This document shows positions 34,478 through 41,908 of a DNA stretch of 64,000 nt, piece after piece. Below the pieces are notes generated by a model. The model had not been told where the DNA came from. It did no database searches and was given only the letters and a program-made list of their open reading frames with translations. The stretch is taken from the NCBI GenBank assembly GCA_965213935.1, contig CBDCAO010000010.1, positions 248,001-312,000 of the forward strand. The letters are read 5' to 3'. How positions within the stretch are numbered: the first letter of the stretch is position 1; each line of letters starts with the position of its first letter. The translations under genes were made by a program, and so were the position numbers. Source of the DNA: Bin52 sp965213935 (GTDB lineage Bacteria > Pseudomonadota > Alphaproteobacteria > Thalassobaculales > Thalassobaculaceae).

Positions 34478-35761
34478 CTATCGTTCCGCCGCGTAGGTGG
34501 GTCGGTACCCGATCTCCTGTCCGAGCATGCCTCGATTGACCACGACAACACCGCCCTCGCTGATCAGGAACCTCTCCCGGTCGGCGCGATCATCATCCCC
34601 GATCACGGTGCCGTCCGGCACGATGCAACCGTTGTCCAGGATCGCATCCCTGAGGCGACAGCCCTCGCCGATCTCGCAATCGGGCAGGGCCAGGACACCC
34701 TGAAGCTCGCTGCCCGCGCCCACCCTCACGTTGGAATGGAGCAGGCTGCGGTCCAGGTCGGACTGGTGGACGACGCAGCCCCCGCTCACGATTGCATCCC
34801 TGACCTGGCACATCCTGCCCGTGCCGACGAACCGGGCGGCCGGCAGCTGTGGCTGGAATGTGCGAATGGGCCAGGCGGGATCGTAGATGTCGATCGGGGG
34901 CGTCGGCGACAGGACGCCGAGATTGGCCTCGTAGTAGCTGTCGATGGTTCCGACATCGCGCCAGTATCCGTCCAGGCCCGACGGGGACCTGCGGAAGGGA
35001 AACGCGCGCAGGTGGTCACCCCCGGTTACGGCGGCGGGGATCAAATCCTTGCCGAAATCGTGGGATGACGCCTCGTTTGACGCGTCCTCGTGCAACCGTT
35101 CGCGCATGTAGTCGTACGACAGGACATAGATGCCCATGCTTGCCAGCGCGGTCCGGGGATCGTCAGGAAGTGGCTGCGGGTCTTCCGGCTTCTCCGCGAA
35201 TTGCACGATCCGCCCCGCTTCATCGACCTGAATCACGCCGAACTGGCTGGCCGTGCTCCGGTGTACCGGGGTACAGCCGATGGTAAAGTCGGCGCCGGAC
35301 TCCACGTGTTCGGCAAGGGTTTCTCCATAGTCCATGGCATAGACGTGATCCCCGGGCAGGATAAGGACATGCTTGGGGCGGTAGGCGTCGATGATGTCGA
35401 GGCACTGGAACACCGCATCCGCCGTTCCCTGGTACCAGGATTCGTCATCGAGCCATTGCTGGGCCGGTATGATGTCGATGAACTCGCCCCGCTCGGTGCT
35501 CAATCCGCTCCAGCCCTGCGTGAGATGCTGGATCAACGCGTGCGACTTGTACTGGGTCAGCACACAGATACGCCGGATGCCCGAATTCAGGCAGTTGGAC
35601 AGGGCGAAGTCGATGATCCGCAGCTTGCCCCCGAACGGTACCGCGGGCTTGGTTCGCCAGTCCGTCAGGACCCCCAGGCGGGATCCCCGGCCACCGGCGA
35701 GCACGAGGGCCAGCGTGTCCCGGGTCAGGCGGCTCACGAAGCGTTTGGGAACCCTGTCCAT
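34478..35761 (-). CDS. glgC: Glucose-1-phosphate adenylyltransferase
   Basis: 427-aa ADP-glucose pyrophosphorylase. The N-terminal nucleotide-binding LALVLAGGRGSRLGVLT and KPAVPFGGKLRIIDFALSN are canonical, as are GTADAVFQ, LILPGDHVYAMDY and the left-handed beta-helix C-terminal domain (IVSGGCVVHQSDLDRSLL, GVLALPDCEIGEGC). It makes ADP-glucose from glucose-1-phosphate and ATP. It converges with the glycosyltransferase across 12 bp. No glgA or glgB is in the window, so the ADP-glucose may feed the neighbouring GT4 enzyme instead of glycogen. Confidence 0.96.
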   Translation of the reverse strand: MDRVPKRFVSRLTRDTLALVLAGGRGSRLGVLTDWRTKPAVPFGGKLRIIDFALSNCLNSGIRRICVLTQYKSHALIQHLTQGWSGLSTERGEFIDIIPAQQWLDDESWYQGTADAVFQCLDIIDAYRPKHVLILPGDHVYAMDYGETLAEHVESGADFTIGCTPVHRSTASQFGVIQVDEAGRIVQFAEKPEDPQPLPDDPRTALASMGIYVLSYDYMRERLHEDASNEASSHDFGKDLIPAAVTGGDHLRAFPFRRSPSGLDGYWRDVGTIDSYYEANLGVLSPTPPIDIYDPAWPIRTFQPQLPAARFVGTGRMCQVRDAIVSGGCVVHQSDLDRSLLHSNVRVGAGSELQGVLALPDCEIGEGCRLRDAILDNGCIVPDGTVIGDDDRADRERFLISEGGVVVVNRGMLGQEIGYRPTYAAER

Positions 35762-36039
35762 CTCGAAGCCTCGGTCGTTTCATGTCAGCGGCGGCCTGAT
35801 CATGTTCCTTGCGGTGCGGCGATCCGCACCGCATCGGGGAAAGTCGGGATGAGTCCCGGGCCCCCGCGGACCGTCACCATGCCGTTACCACCATAGCACG
35901 CGGAAAATCCGCGCATGCCGTGCCGGCGTGTACACGGTGCGCGCCCGGGGGTGATCGTGGCCCAGTCACTGTCCGAAACCGGGGGACTGCATGACCGCCA
36001 CCTCAACCGCAGCGGACCTCCGGGCCGTCCTGTCGCACG

Positions 36040-36337
36040 AGCGCCATGCGGCGTCGCGGGGTCGAATGGCACGAAGGGCTTCGGCGGCGTCGCGGCTCGC
36101 ACATGCGAGTTCGTGGTGTTGCTGCGGGTTCATCCAGCTCTGGGCATCGGTGCCGAATTACCGGGCAAGGCGGAGAGCCGTTTCGGCCGTGATGCCGCGA
36201 CGGCCGCGTACGATCTCGCTGATCCGCGCTGGGGTCACGCCGATTGCACGTGCGAGCGCCGTCGCCGACAGCAAAAAATGCTCCATGAAGTCATGCTTGA
36301 GCACCTCTCCTGGGTGGACCGGATCCAGTCTCGTCAT
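36040..36337 (-). pseudogene. higA: HigA-type antitoxin with a premature stop
   Basis: Minus-strand reading from ATG 36337 gives a typical HigA/XRE antitoxin opening (TRLDPVHPGEVLKHDFMEHF, then ATALARAIGVTPARISEIV and RGITAETALRLAR). At 36158-36160 the codon is TAA where relatives have Tyr (LARYFGTDAQSWMNLQ); the same frame then continues FGTDAQSWMNPQQHHELACA to about 36040. One C-to-A change explains the stop, leaving a 59-residue product that keeps the helix-turn-helix. The start overlaps the end of the HigB-like gene as ATGA, the usual higBA order. Confidence 0.8.
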
Positions 36338-36621
36338 CGTCGTCTCCTCAAGCGGTGCCAGTAATGGTCCACGATTTCGACATCGCGGGCATCACCGTCG
36401 GAGAAGCGGAAGCAGAGCCTCCAGCGGTCGTTGATCCGGGTGCTGTACTGGCCGCCGTCGACCGTCCAGGTTCCACTCCCCGCCATGGTGTCGATCGGGG
36501 TGAAGGCGGCGTGGACCCTGACCATCACCAGCCGCATTCTGGTGGCCCGGTCTTCCGGGTTCACTGCATTCTGCCGCTCCGTCTGCTCCGGACCCGGTCT
36601 GGTCCATGCGCCCGCGAGCAC
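36334..36621 (-). CDS. higB: HigB/RelE-like toxin, diverged
   Basis: Up to 95 aa. The second half is clearly HigB-like: GGQYSTRINDRWRLCFRFSDGD followed by ARDVEIVDHYW. The first half is poorly conserved; MRLVMVRVHAAFTPIDTMAG matches only loosely the helical region that precedes the beta-sheet in these ribosome-dependent mRNA interferases, and the usual FxxxGLxxFF opening is missing. GTG 36621 is the first possible start. Stop overlaps the antitoxin start. The toxin may be inactive, which would be consistent with survival of the damaged antitoxin. Confidence 0.55.
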   Translation of the reverse strand: MLAGAWTRPGPEQTERQNAVNPEDRATRMRLVMVRVHAAFTPIDTMAGSGTWTVDGGQYSTRINDRWRLCFRFSDGDARDVEIVDHYWHRLRRRR

Positions 36622-36654
36622 CTTGCCGTCAGGCAGACGGCACAGGGCAGGGTG

Positions 36655-36686
36655 CCGAGGACACGGCAGCGCTGCCGTGTCCTCGG
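36655..36686. repeat. Perfect 32-bp palindrome
   Basis: CCGAGGACACGGCAGC is followed with no spacer by its exact reverse complement. Symmetry stops at the outer bases. It has no T-tract, so it is not a standard terminator; it lies 34 bp upstream of the HigB-like gene and 46 bp from the nucleotidyltransferase relic, so it could be an operator, a recombination footprint or a cruciform-prone repeat. Confidence 0.85.
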
Positions 36687-36732
36687 ACAGCGCCCGGGAA
36701 TCGATGCGGACAAGAACGTCAGGCAGCTCCGA

Positions 36733-36929
36733 TCACGGAGACACCGACGTTGCCAGGCCCGGGTAACGGGGTTCGTCGCCCTTGAGCACGATTGCGACAT
36801 CCCGGTCGCTGAGCGGGTGCGCCGTTCCACGCGCCCGACTGCCGAACAGGAACGCGGCCACCGGCGCAAGGCCTTCTGGCAGGCGGCAACAAGGTCCCGT
36901 TCGGTGAATTCGGCGGTGACAACCGGCAT
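36733..36929 (-). pseudogene. MNT-type nucleotidyltransferase fragment, frameshifted
   Basis: From ATG 36929 the frame reads PVVTAEFTERDLVAACQKAL; the homology then continues one frame over as LAPVAAFLFGSRARGTAHPLSDRDVAIVLKGDE, the minimal nucleotidyltransferase motif (GSxxxG then DxD-like SDRD) of MNT/HEPN antitoxins. Restoring one C in AAGGCC(C)TTGCG rejoins the frames. The protein then stops within 15 residues, so it is also truncated and no HEPN partner is seen. Confidence 0.65.
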
Positions 36930-37240
36930 GCGGTGCCTGGCCGCTGCAACCACCAAGGCCTGGCAGCGAAGCACGGTATCGCGCGATGGAGAAGGGAGCC
37001 GGGCCGTCCGGACCGGTCGCGGGGTGCGGTTTCGGACGCATCCTCCGCCTCCCGCGCGTTCGGGCGGGAATGTCGTCGGGCCTGACCCGGTGCTGTCCCT
37101 CGCAGTGGCGCCGACCCGGCACAGTGGTACACCGGGTGACGTCAGGCCGACCAGGCCTGTGCCCCGCCATCAGACTGATGGGAGGGAGACCGTGCCGGTA
37201 CGCTGGCCCTGAGCCCCTTCGGGACGCGCCCCGAGCCTGG
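36930..37240. other. 310-bp region without a gene
   Basis: Frames here are open on the minus strand up to 37269 but have biased low-complexity composition and no family resemblance. It appears to be decayed sequence joining the toxin-antitoxin relics to the next gene. Confidence 0.45.
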
Positions 37241-38110
37241 TTACGACCCGCGGGACCTCGCGCCTGCATTCTCGCCGATGCAGGTGTAGGCCCTGGTCTT
37301 CCCGATCCGGATCGGGCAGCCGTGCCTGAGTTCGGTGGTGGTCTTGCCGGCCTCCAGCTCCTCCAGAATCCCGACCACTGTCTTCCAGCGCCTGGCCGCT
37401 TCCTCGGCCGTGTCGCCGAACCCGAGGATCATTTGTCCCTGGTCCCGCCCGATCGCCTGGTCGCGAAGGCAGTACACCTTTCCGAAGGCGACACAGCGTG
37501 CCCTGACCCGTGTCGGCGAAGACACGTATTCGCCGGGTGCGAACACCTCGTTGTGGAAGTTGTTGGGGTCAAGCTTGCGGAACGCGTGCTCGACCGATGC
37601 GGTCTTCATGCGCAGTCCGGCAAACGGGGTCAGGATTGACAGCGCGGGTGCGTCAACGAAATTCGGCGAGAACAGGACCGCCCACTTTGCTGCAACATGA
37701 AACGGGCCGATCAGGACATCGTCCGGTTTCAATCCATCGCGTCGCAGCAGGTGCTGCAGCGAGTTGTGGCGCCTGACGTCAGCGTGGTGTTCGGCGGCAA
37801 CGCCTCCGACCGTCCCGATGCTGCCGGAGCAGTCATTCCGGTATGCCCTTCGCTTCCGATCGTCGCTTGCCGGCGCGTAATGGTGCGCGAACGGTTTCTG
37901 TGATCCCGGGTCGAGTTCTTCCACCGCCTGCGCGCAGGAGGCCAGTGCGCCGGACAGGGCCTCGTGCTCGCTCCGGTCGATGGCGGCGCCCCAGGTGCGG
38001 GTGGTCCAGACCATCGCCCCGTAGAGGTCCTCTGCAGACCTTGCCGTACCGGTCGCAAGCAGGCCTGTGAAGAGGATCGCGGCTATGATCGAGCAGTGTA
38101 CGGCACCCAT
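37241..38110 (-). CDS. Secreted protein of unknown function
   Basis: 289-aa protein I do not recognise. It begins with a Sec signal peptide (GAVHCSIIAAILFTGLLATG, cleavage near ARSAED), so it is periplasmic. The mature chain has several cysteines near its middle and end and a YCLRDQAIGRD segment. ATG 38110 is preceded by GAGACC; longer in-frame readings to 38317 add a non-signal N-terminus. It stands alone with about 50 bp to the hydratase gene, same direction. Confidence 0.7.
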   Translation of the reverse strand: MGAVHCSIIAAILFTGLLATGTARSAEDLYGAMVWTTRTWGAAIDRSEHEALSGALASCAQAVEELDPGSQKPFAHHYAPASDDRKRRAYRNDCSGSIGTVGGVAAEHHADVRRHNSLQHLLRRDGLKPDDVLIGPFHVAAKWAVLFSPNFVDAPALSILTPFAGLRMKTASVEHAFRKLDPNNFHNEVFAPGEYVSSPTRVRARCVAFGKVYCLRDQAIGRDQGQMILGFGDTAEEAARRWKTVVGILEELEAGKTTTELRHGCPIRIGKTRAYTCIGENAGARSRGS

Positions 38111-38160
38111 GAAAGGTCTCCGTCCGCGGGTGTGCGCCCTGTCTGCGGGCCAGGGCCGGT

Positions 38161-38961
38161 TCAGGTGATGGTGAGTCGGCAGCTCCCGAGGACTCCGAAG
38201 TCGGCAACGAAGTCCTGGCCGGCCGCGCCGGGTACAGGCTGGGTCGTCGAGCCTGTCGTCACCAGGTCGCCGGCCTTCAGAGCGCTGCCCCGTAAGTTCA
38301 GCTCGTTCGCAAGCCACGCGAGCACCACAAGCGGCCCGCCGTCGACGTTGCTCCCGGTCCCCTTCTTGTCCACTACCCCGTTGATCGAGAGCGTGATGTC
38401 GATTGCGGCGAGGTCAATTGACGCAAGCTCAGTCTGGAACGGTCCGTGCACCCAGCACCCGTTAGCGCCGTTGTCCGCAATGATGCAGCCGATCCCCGCC
38501 TGGTTCCAGACCGGGAACGGGGAGGTCACCACCTCGATCGCCGGTGCGACCGCCTCGACCGCGCCGGCGACGGAGGTCGGGGTGTGCGGCGAATCGGTGG
38601 CCGGCAGGTCCCGGCCGAGCCGGACCGCGATCTCCGGTTCGATGATGATGACGTGCCAGTCGACCGCGTTGATGACATGCGGCTCGGGATGGCATGACGT
38701 TGACAGCAGGCAGCCGGCGAACGCCTGGTCGGTTTCCAGCATCTCCCGTGCCACAGGATTGGTCGCTCCGATCTTGTAGCCGATCTGGCGACCGCCCGAA
38801 CTGGCGAGCAGCCTGCCGATCAGGGAGGACTGCACCGTGTAGCCGTCCTCCCGGTCTGCCGGCCGGCAGGTCTCCGGCAGCCAGTCGAGCCGTGCGTGGT
38901 CGCGGCGTGCCCTGAACAGTCTATCCGCGGCGGTATCCACGGCTGCGGCGTCGAGTGTCAT
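38161..38961 (-). CDS. 2-keto-4-pentenoate hydratase family protein
   Basis: 266-aa member of the MhpD/FAH-related hydratase-decarboxylase family of aromatic meta-cleavage pathways. GYKIGATNPVAREML, the metal-binding HVIIIEPEIAVRLGRDLP (E-x-E) and the VLAWLANELNLRGSALKAGDLVTTGSTT segment are typical. It would hydrate a 2-oxo-alkenoate using Mg or Mn. No other meta-cleavage gene is in the window, so its real substrate is open. Confidence 0.9.
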   Translation of the reverse strand: MTLDAAAVDTAADRLFRARRDHARLDWLPETCRPADREDGYTVQSSLIGRLLASSGGRQIGYKIGATNPVAREMLETDQAFAGCLLSTSCHPEPHVINAVDWHVIIIEPEIAVRLGRDLPATDSPHTPTSVAGAVEAVAPAIEVVTSPFPVWNQAGIGCIIADNGANGCWVHGPFQTELASIDLAAIDITLSINGVVDKKGTGSNVDGGPLVVLAWLANELNLRGSALKAGDLVTTGSTTQPVPGAAGQDFVADFGVLGSCRLTIT

Positions 38962-39110
38962 GAAAGGTCTCCCTGCAAAGCGGCGTCCGGATGCGCGAGT
39001 GTAGACGATCGGGGCGACGGTGTGTGCAGTTCCGCGCGCGTCGCCTGGTGTTGCGCGCAGCGCCGTGGTGCCCGACTATGTCAGTCGGGAAGTGCACGGG
39101 AGAACGGGTG

Positions 39111-39647
39111 ATGAAGCGATCGCGCGGAATTGCGCTGGTGATGATGGGAACCTCGGCGCTGGTGCTTGCGGCGTGCGAGGAACGCAAGACCGAGGCGGCC
39201 CTGTTCGAGACGGTCGAACAGTGCGTGGCCGAACAGGGGCTTGTCGCCGAGCAGTGCTACCGTGAATTCGACGCCGCCCGGACCCAGCATGCGCAGGTCG
39301 CCCCGAAATATACCTCGCAGGCGGACTGCGAGGAGGATTTTGGCCAGGGCGCCTGCGAGACCTCTCCCTATCGCACCACCACCGGCAACAGCGTGTTCAT
39401 GCCGCTGATGGCCGGCTTCATGATGGGGCAGATGATGGGTGGCCGGGCCCACACCCAGCCACTCTATCGCTCACGCGACGATGCGAAGACATTCCGGACC
39501 GCGGACAATCGTCCGGTGGGCAGGACGGTCGGTCGCACCCTTGTTCCCGAACGTTCCGTCACCAAACCGTCCTCCAAGCTCTACACCCAGCAGCGCGGTG
39601 GATTCGGCGCCCGCGCCCGTTCTGCGGGATACCGGGTGGGAGCCTGA
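39111..39647 (+). CDS. YgiB-like lipoprotein (DUF1190)
   Basis: 178-aa lipoprotein. ATG 39111 behind GGGAG gives MKRSRGIALVMMGTSALVLA followed by the lipobox Cys (AACEE), so it is lipid-anchored. FETVEQCVAEQG, AQVAPKYTSQADCEEDFG and the Gly/Met-rich PLMAGFMMGQMMGG segment match the E. coli YgiB family. Its stop overlaps the ATG of the YgiC-like gene (TGATG), the conserved ygiB-ygiC arrangement. Function of the pair is not well known. Confidence 0.9.
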   Translation: MKRSRGIALVMMGTSALVLAACEERKTEAALFETVEQCVAEQGLVAEQCYREFDAARTQHAQVAPKYTSQADCEEDFGQGACETSPYRTTTGNSVFMPLMAGFMMGQMMGGRAHTQPLYRSRDDAKTFRTADNRPVGRTVGRTLVPERSVTKPSSKLYTQQRGGFGARARSAGYRVGA

Positions 39648-40806
39648 TGGAGCGCCTGTCGCTGCCGGCGCGCCGTAACTGGCAGCAGGTCGCCGCCGAA
39701 CACGGGTTCAGCTTCCACACTCCGGACGGTGAACGCTACTGGGACGAGACCCACGCCTACCGGTTCACGCTGCGCCAGATCGAGGACGACCTCGAGAGCC
39801 CCGCGGAGGAACTCGAGCAGATGTGCTTCGGCGTGGTGGAGCGCGCGGTCGCAGACGAGGGTGTGCTCGAACGCCTCGCGATCCCGCAGCGCTTCTGGAG
39901 CTATGTGGCCGACAGCTGGGCGGACGGTGAGCGCAATCTCTACGGTCGCATGGACTTCTGCTACGACGGCGCCGGTCCGGCGAAACTGCTCGAATACAAT
40001 GCCGATACACCGACCGCGCTGTACGAGAGTTCGATCTTCCAGTGGGTCTGGCTCGAGCAGGCGATGGAACAGGGCATCCTTCCCTCCGGCGCGGACCAGT
40101 TCAATTCCCTGCACGAGCGCCTGGTCGACGCAATCGGACGCATCGATATCGACGGACTGCTGCACCTTGCATGCGCACGTGACTCCGAGGAGGATCTCGG
40201 TACCGTCGAATACATCGAGGACTGCGCCCGCCAGGCCGGCCTTTCGACCTGCCGGATGTACGTCGAGGACATCGGTCTCGCCGCTGACGGGCGATTTACC
40301 GATACCGATGACAGACCCGTGGCGTGGCTGTTCAAGCTCTACCCATGGAGTGGTTGATGGCCGAGGAGTTCGGAGACCGGATCCCCGGCTCCGGGACCCG
40401 GTTCATCGAACCGGGCTGGAAGGCAATCCTGTCCAACAAGGGCCTGATGGCGCTGCTGTGGGAGATGTTCGAAGGACATCCGAACCTCCTGCCGGCCTTC
40501 TTCCAGGACGACCCGAGAGCTGCGGATCTGGCCGGGCATCATGTCCGTAAGCCCCTGCTCTCGCGGGAGGGCGCCAACCTGCGCCTGGTCGAGAATGGTC
40601 GGATCGTCGCGGAGACCGGCGGCGAGTACGGTGCGGAGGGCTACGTGGTCCAGGCGCTGGCACCGCTGCCCTCGCACGCCGGCCGACGGCCGATGTGCGG
40701 GGTCTGGCTGGTCGCCAGCGAAGCCGCCGGCATGGGAATTCGCGAGGACGACGGAATGGTGACCACCGACGACGCCTGTTTCGTGCCGCACTTCATCCTC
40801 GACTGA
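39647..40806 (+). pseudogene. YgiC-like glutathionylspermidine-synthase-family gene with a frameshift
   Basis: ATP-grasp protein of the glutathionylspermidine synthase C-terminal-like family. The first frame (39647-40357) gives RYWDETHAYRFTLRQIEDD, LYGRMDFCYDGAGPAKLLEYNADTPT and ends at AWLFKLYPWSG; the second (from about 40345, ORF to 40806) resumes as EWLMAEEFGDRIP and carries ILSNKGLMALLWEMFEGHPNLLPAFF to GVWLVASEAAGMGIREDDG. Relatives read LYPWEWL, so one G is missing at CCATGG(G)AGTGG, 40345-40350. Together the parts give about 386 aa, the normal family length. Either a recent pseudogene or a base-call error. Confidence 0.85.
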
Positions 40807-40946
40807 TCCAAACCTGAGAACGCGTTGTCGGGCCGGGGGTGTCGCTGTATAAGCCTGCGTGTTCTTCCCGCGCGTGAAGTGACTGTCCCGGAGTGCGCGC
40901 ATCTGTTCGACTGGCGTTTCCCGGGCCGCCCGACGTTCCTGAGGTC

Positions 40947-41903
40947 ATGCGCATACTCCACACCCTCGAGCTGGTTGCCCCGGACGACCGGGGCGCGGTG
41001 GCCGCCGTCGGCAACTTCGACGGGGTGCATCTGGGACACCAGAAGGTACTCGCCGAGGCGGCGGGGATTGCACGCGACCGCGGGCTGACCTTCGCGGTCC
41101 TCACCTTCGAGCCGCACCCCCGCATGTTGTTCCAGCCCGAATCGGTCCCGTTCCGGCTGACCAGCAGCGCGACCCGGACCGCGATGTTCCGCCACCTCGG
41201 CGTCGAACTGCTGTTCGAACAGCCGTTTGACCAGGCGTTCTCACAGCTTTCGGCCGAGGCGTTCGTGACCGACGTGGTCAGGGACGGTCTCGGGGTGTGT
41301 CATGTCGTGTGCGGCTATGACTTCGTGTTCGGACATCGGCGTCGCGGGACGCCGGAGATGCTCGAGCATCTCGGGCGGGATGCCGGGATCGGGGTAACCT
41401 GCGTTCCGGCCGTTTCGGAGGGTGACGGAGCGGTCTACTCGTCGACCCGCGTCAGGCAGTGCCTGGCCGAGGGAGACCCGGCGGGCGCGGCGGAACTGCT
41501 GGGGCGGCCGTGGAGTTTCCGCGCCCCGGTCGAGGAAGGTGACCGGCGCGGCCGGACGATCGGGTTCCCGACCTGCAACCTGCGGATCGTCGACCTCCAG
41601 CAGCCGGCGTACGGCGTCTATGCGGTTCGGGTCGACCTGGACGGGACCCTGGCTGCGGGTGTGGCCAACTTCGGTCGGCGACCGACGGTCAATGATCGCG
41701 GAGCGCTGTTCGAGGTGCACCTGTTTGACATCGACCGCGACCTGTACGGCCGGGAACTCGAGGTGCACCTGATTGACTTCATTCGGCCCGAAATGAGATT
41801 TAGCGGCCTTGATGAACTGAAGGCCCGCATTGCCGCTGATGCGGACGCGGCGCGAAGCCGTCTCTCGGAACATATTGGACCGCTCCCTGCGGGAGCGAAC
41901 TGA
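40947..41903 (+). CDS. ribF: Bifunctional riboflavin kinase / FAD synthetase
   Basis: 318-aa RibF, making FMN from riboflavin and then FAD. The N-terminal adenylyltransferase domain has VGNFDGVHLGHQ at about residues 21-32 and FEPHPRMLF; STRVRQCLAEGD links to the C-terminal kinase domain with GRTIGFPTCNL and ANFGRRPTV. ATG 40947 is backed by GAGG; an in-frame start at 40893 adds 18 non-homologous residues. ileS starts 5 bp after its stop, a frequent proteobacterial pair. Confidence 0.95.
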   Translation: MRILHTLELVAPDDRGAVAAVGNFDGVHLGHQKVLAEAAGIARDRGLTFAVLTFEPHPRMLFQPESVPFRLTSSATRTAMFRHLGVELLFEQPFDQAFSQLSAEAFVTDVVRDGLGVCHVVCGYDFVFGHRRRGTPEMLEHLGRDAGIGVTCVPAVSEGDGAVYSSTRVRQCLAEGDPAGAAELLGRPWSFRAPVEEGDRRGRTIGFPTCNLRIVDLQQPAYGVYAVRVDLDGTLAAGVANFGRRPTVNDRGALFEVHLFDIDRDLYGRELEVHLIDFIRPEMRFSGLDELKARIAADADAARSRLSEHIGPLPAGAN

Positions 41904-41908
41904 ACGAC

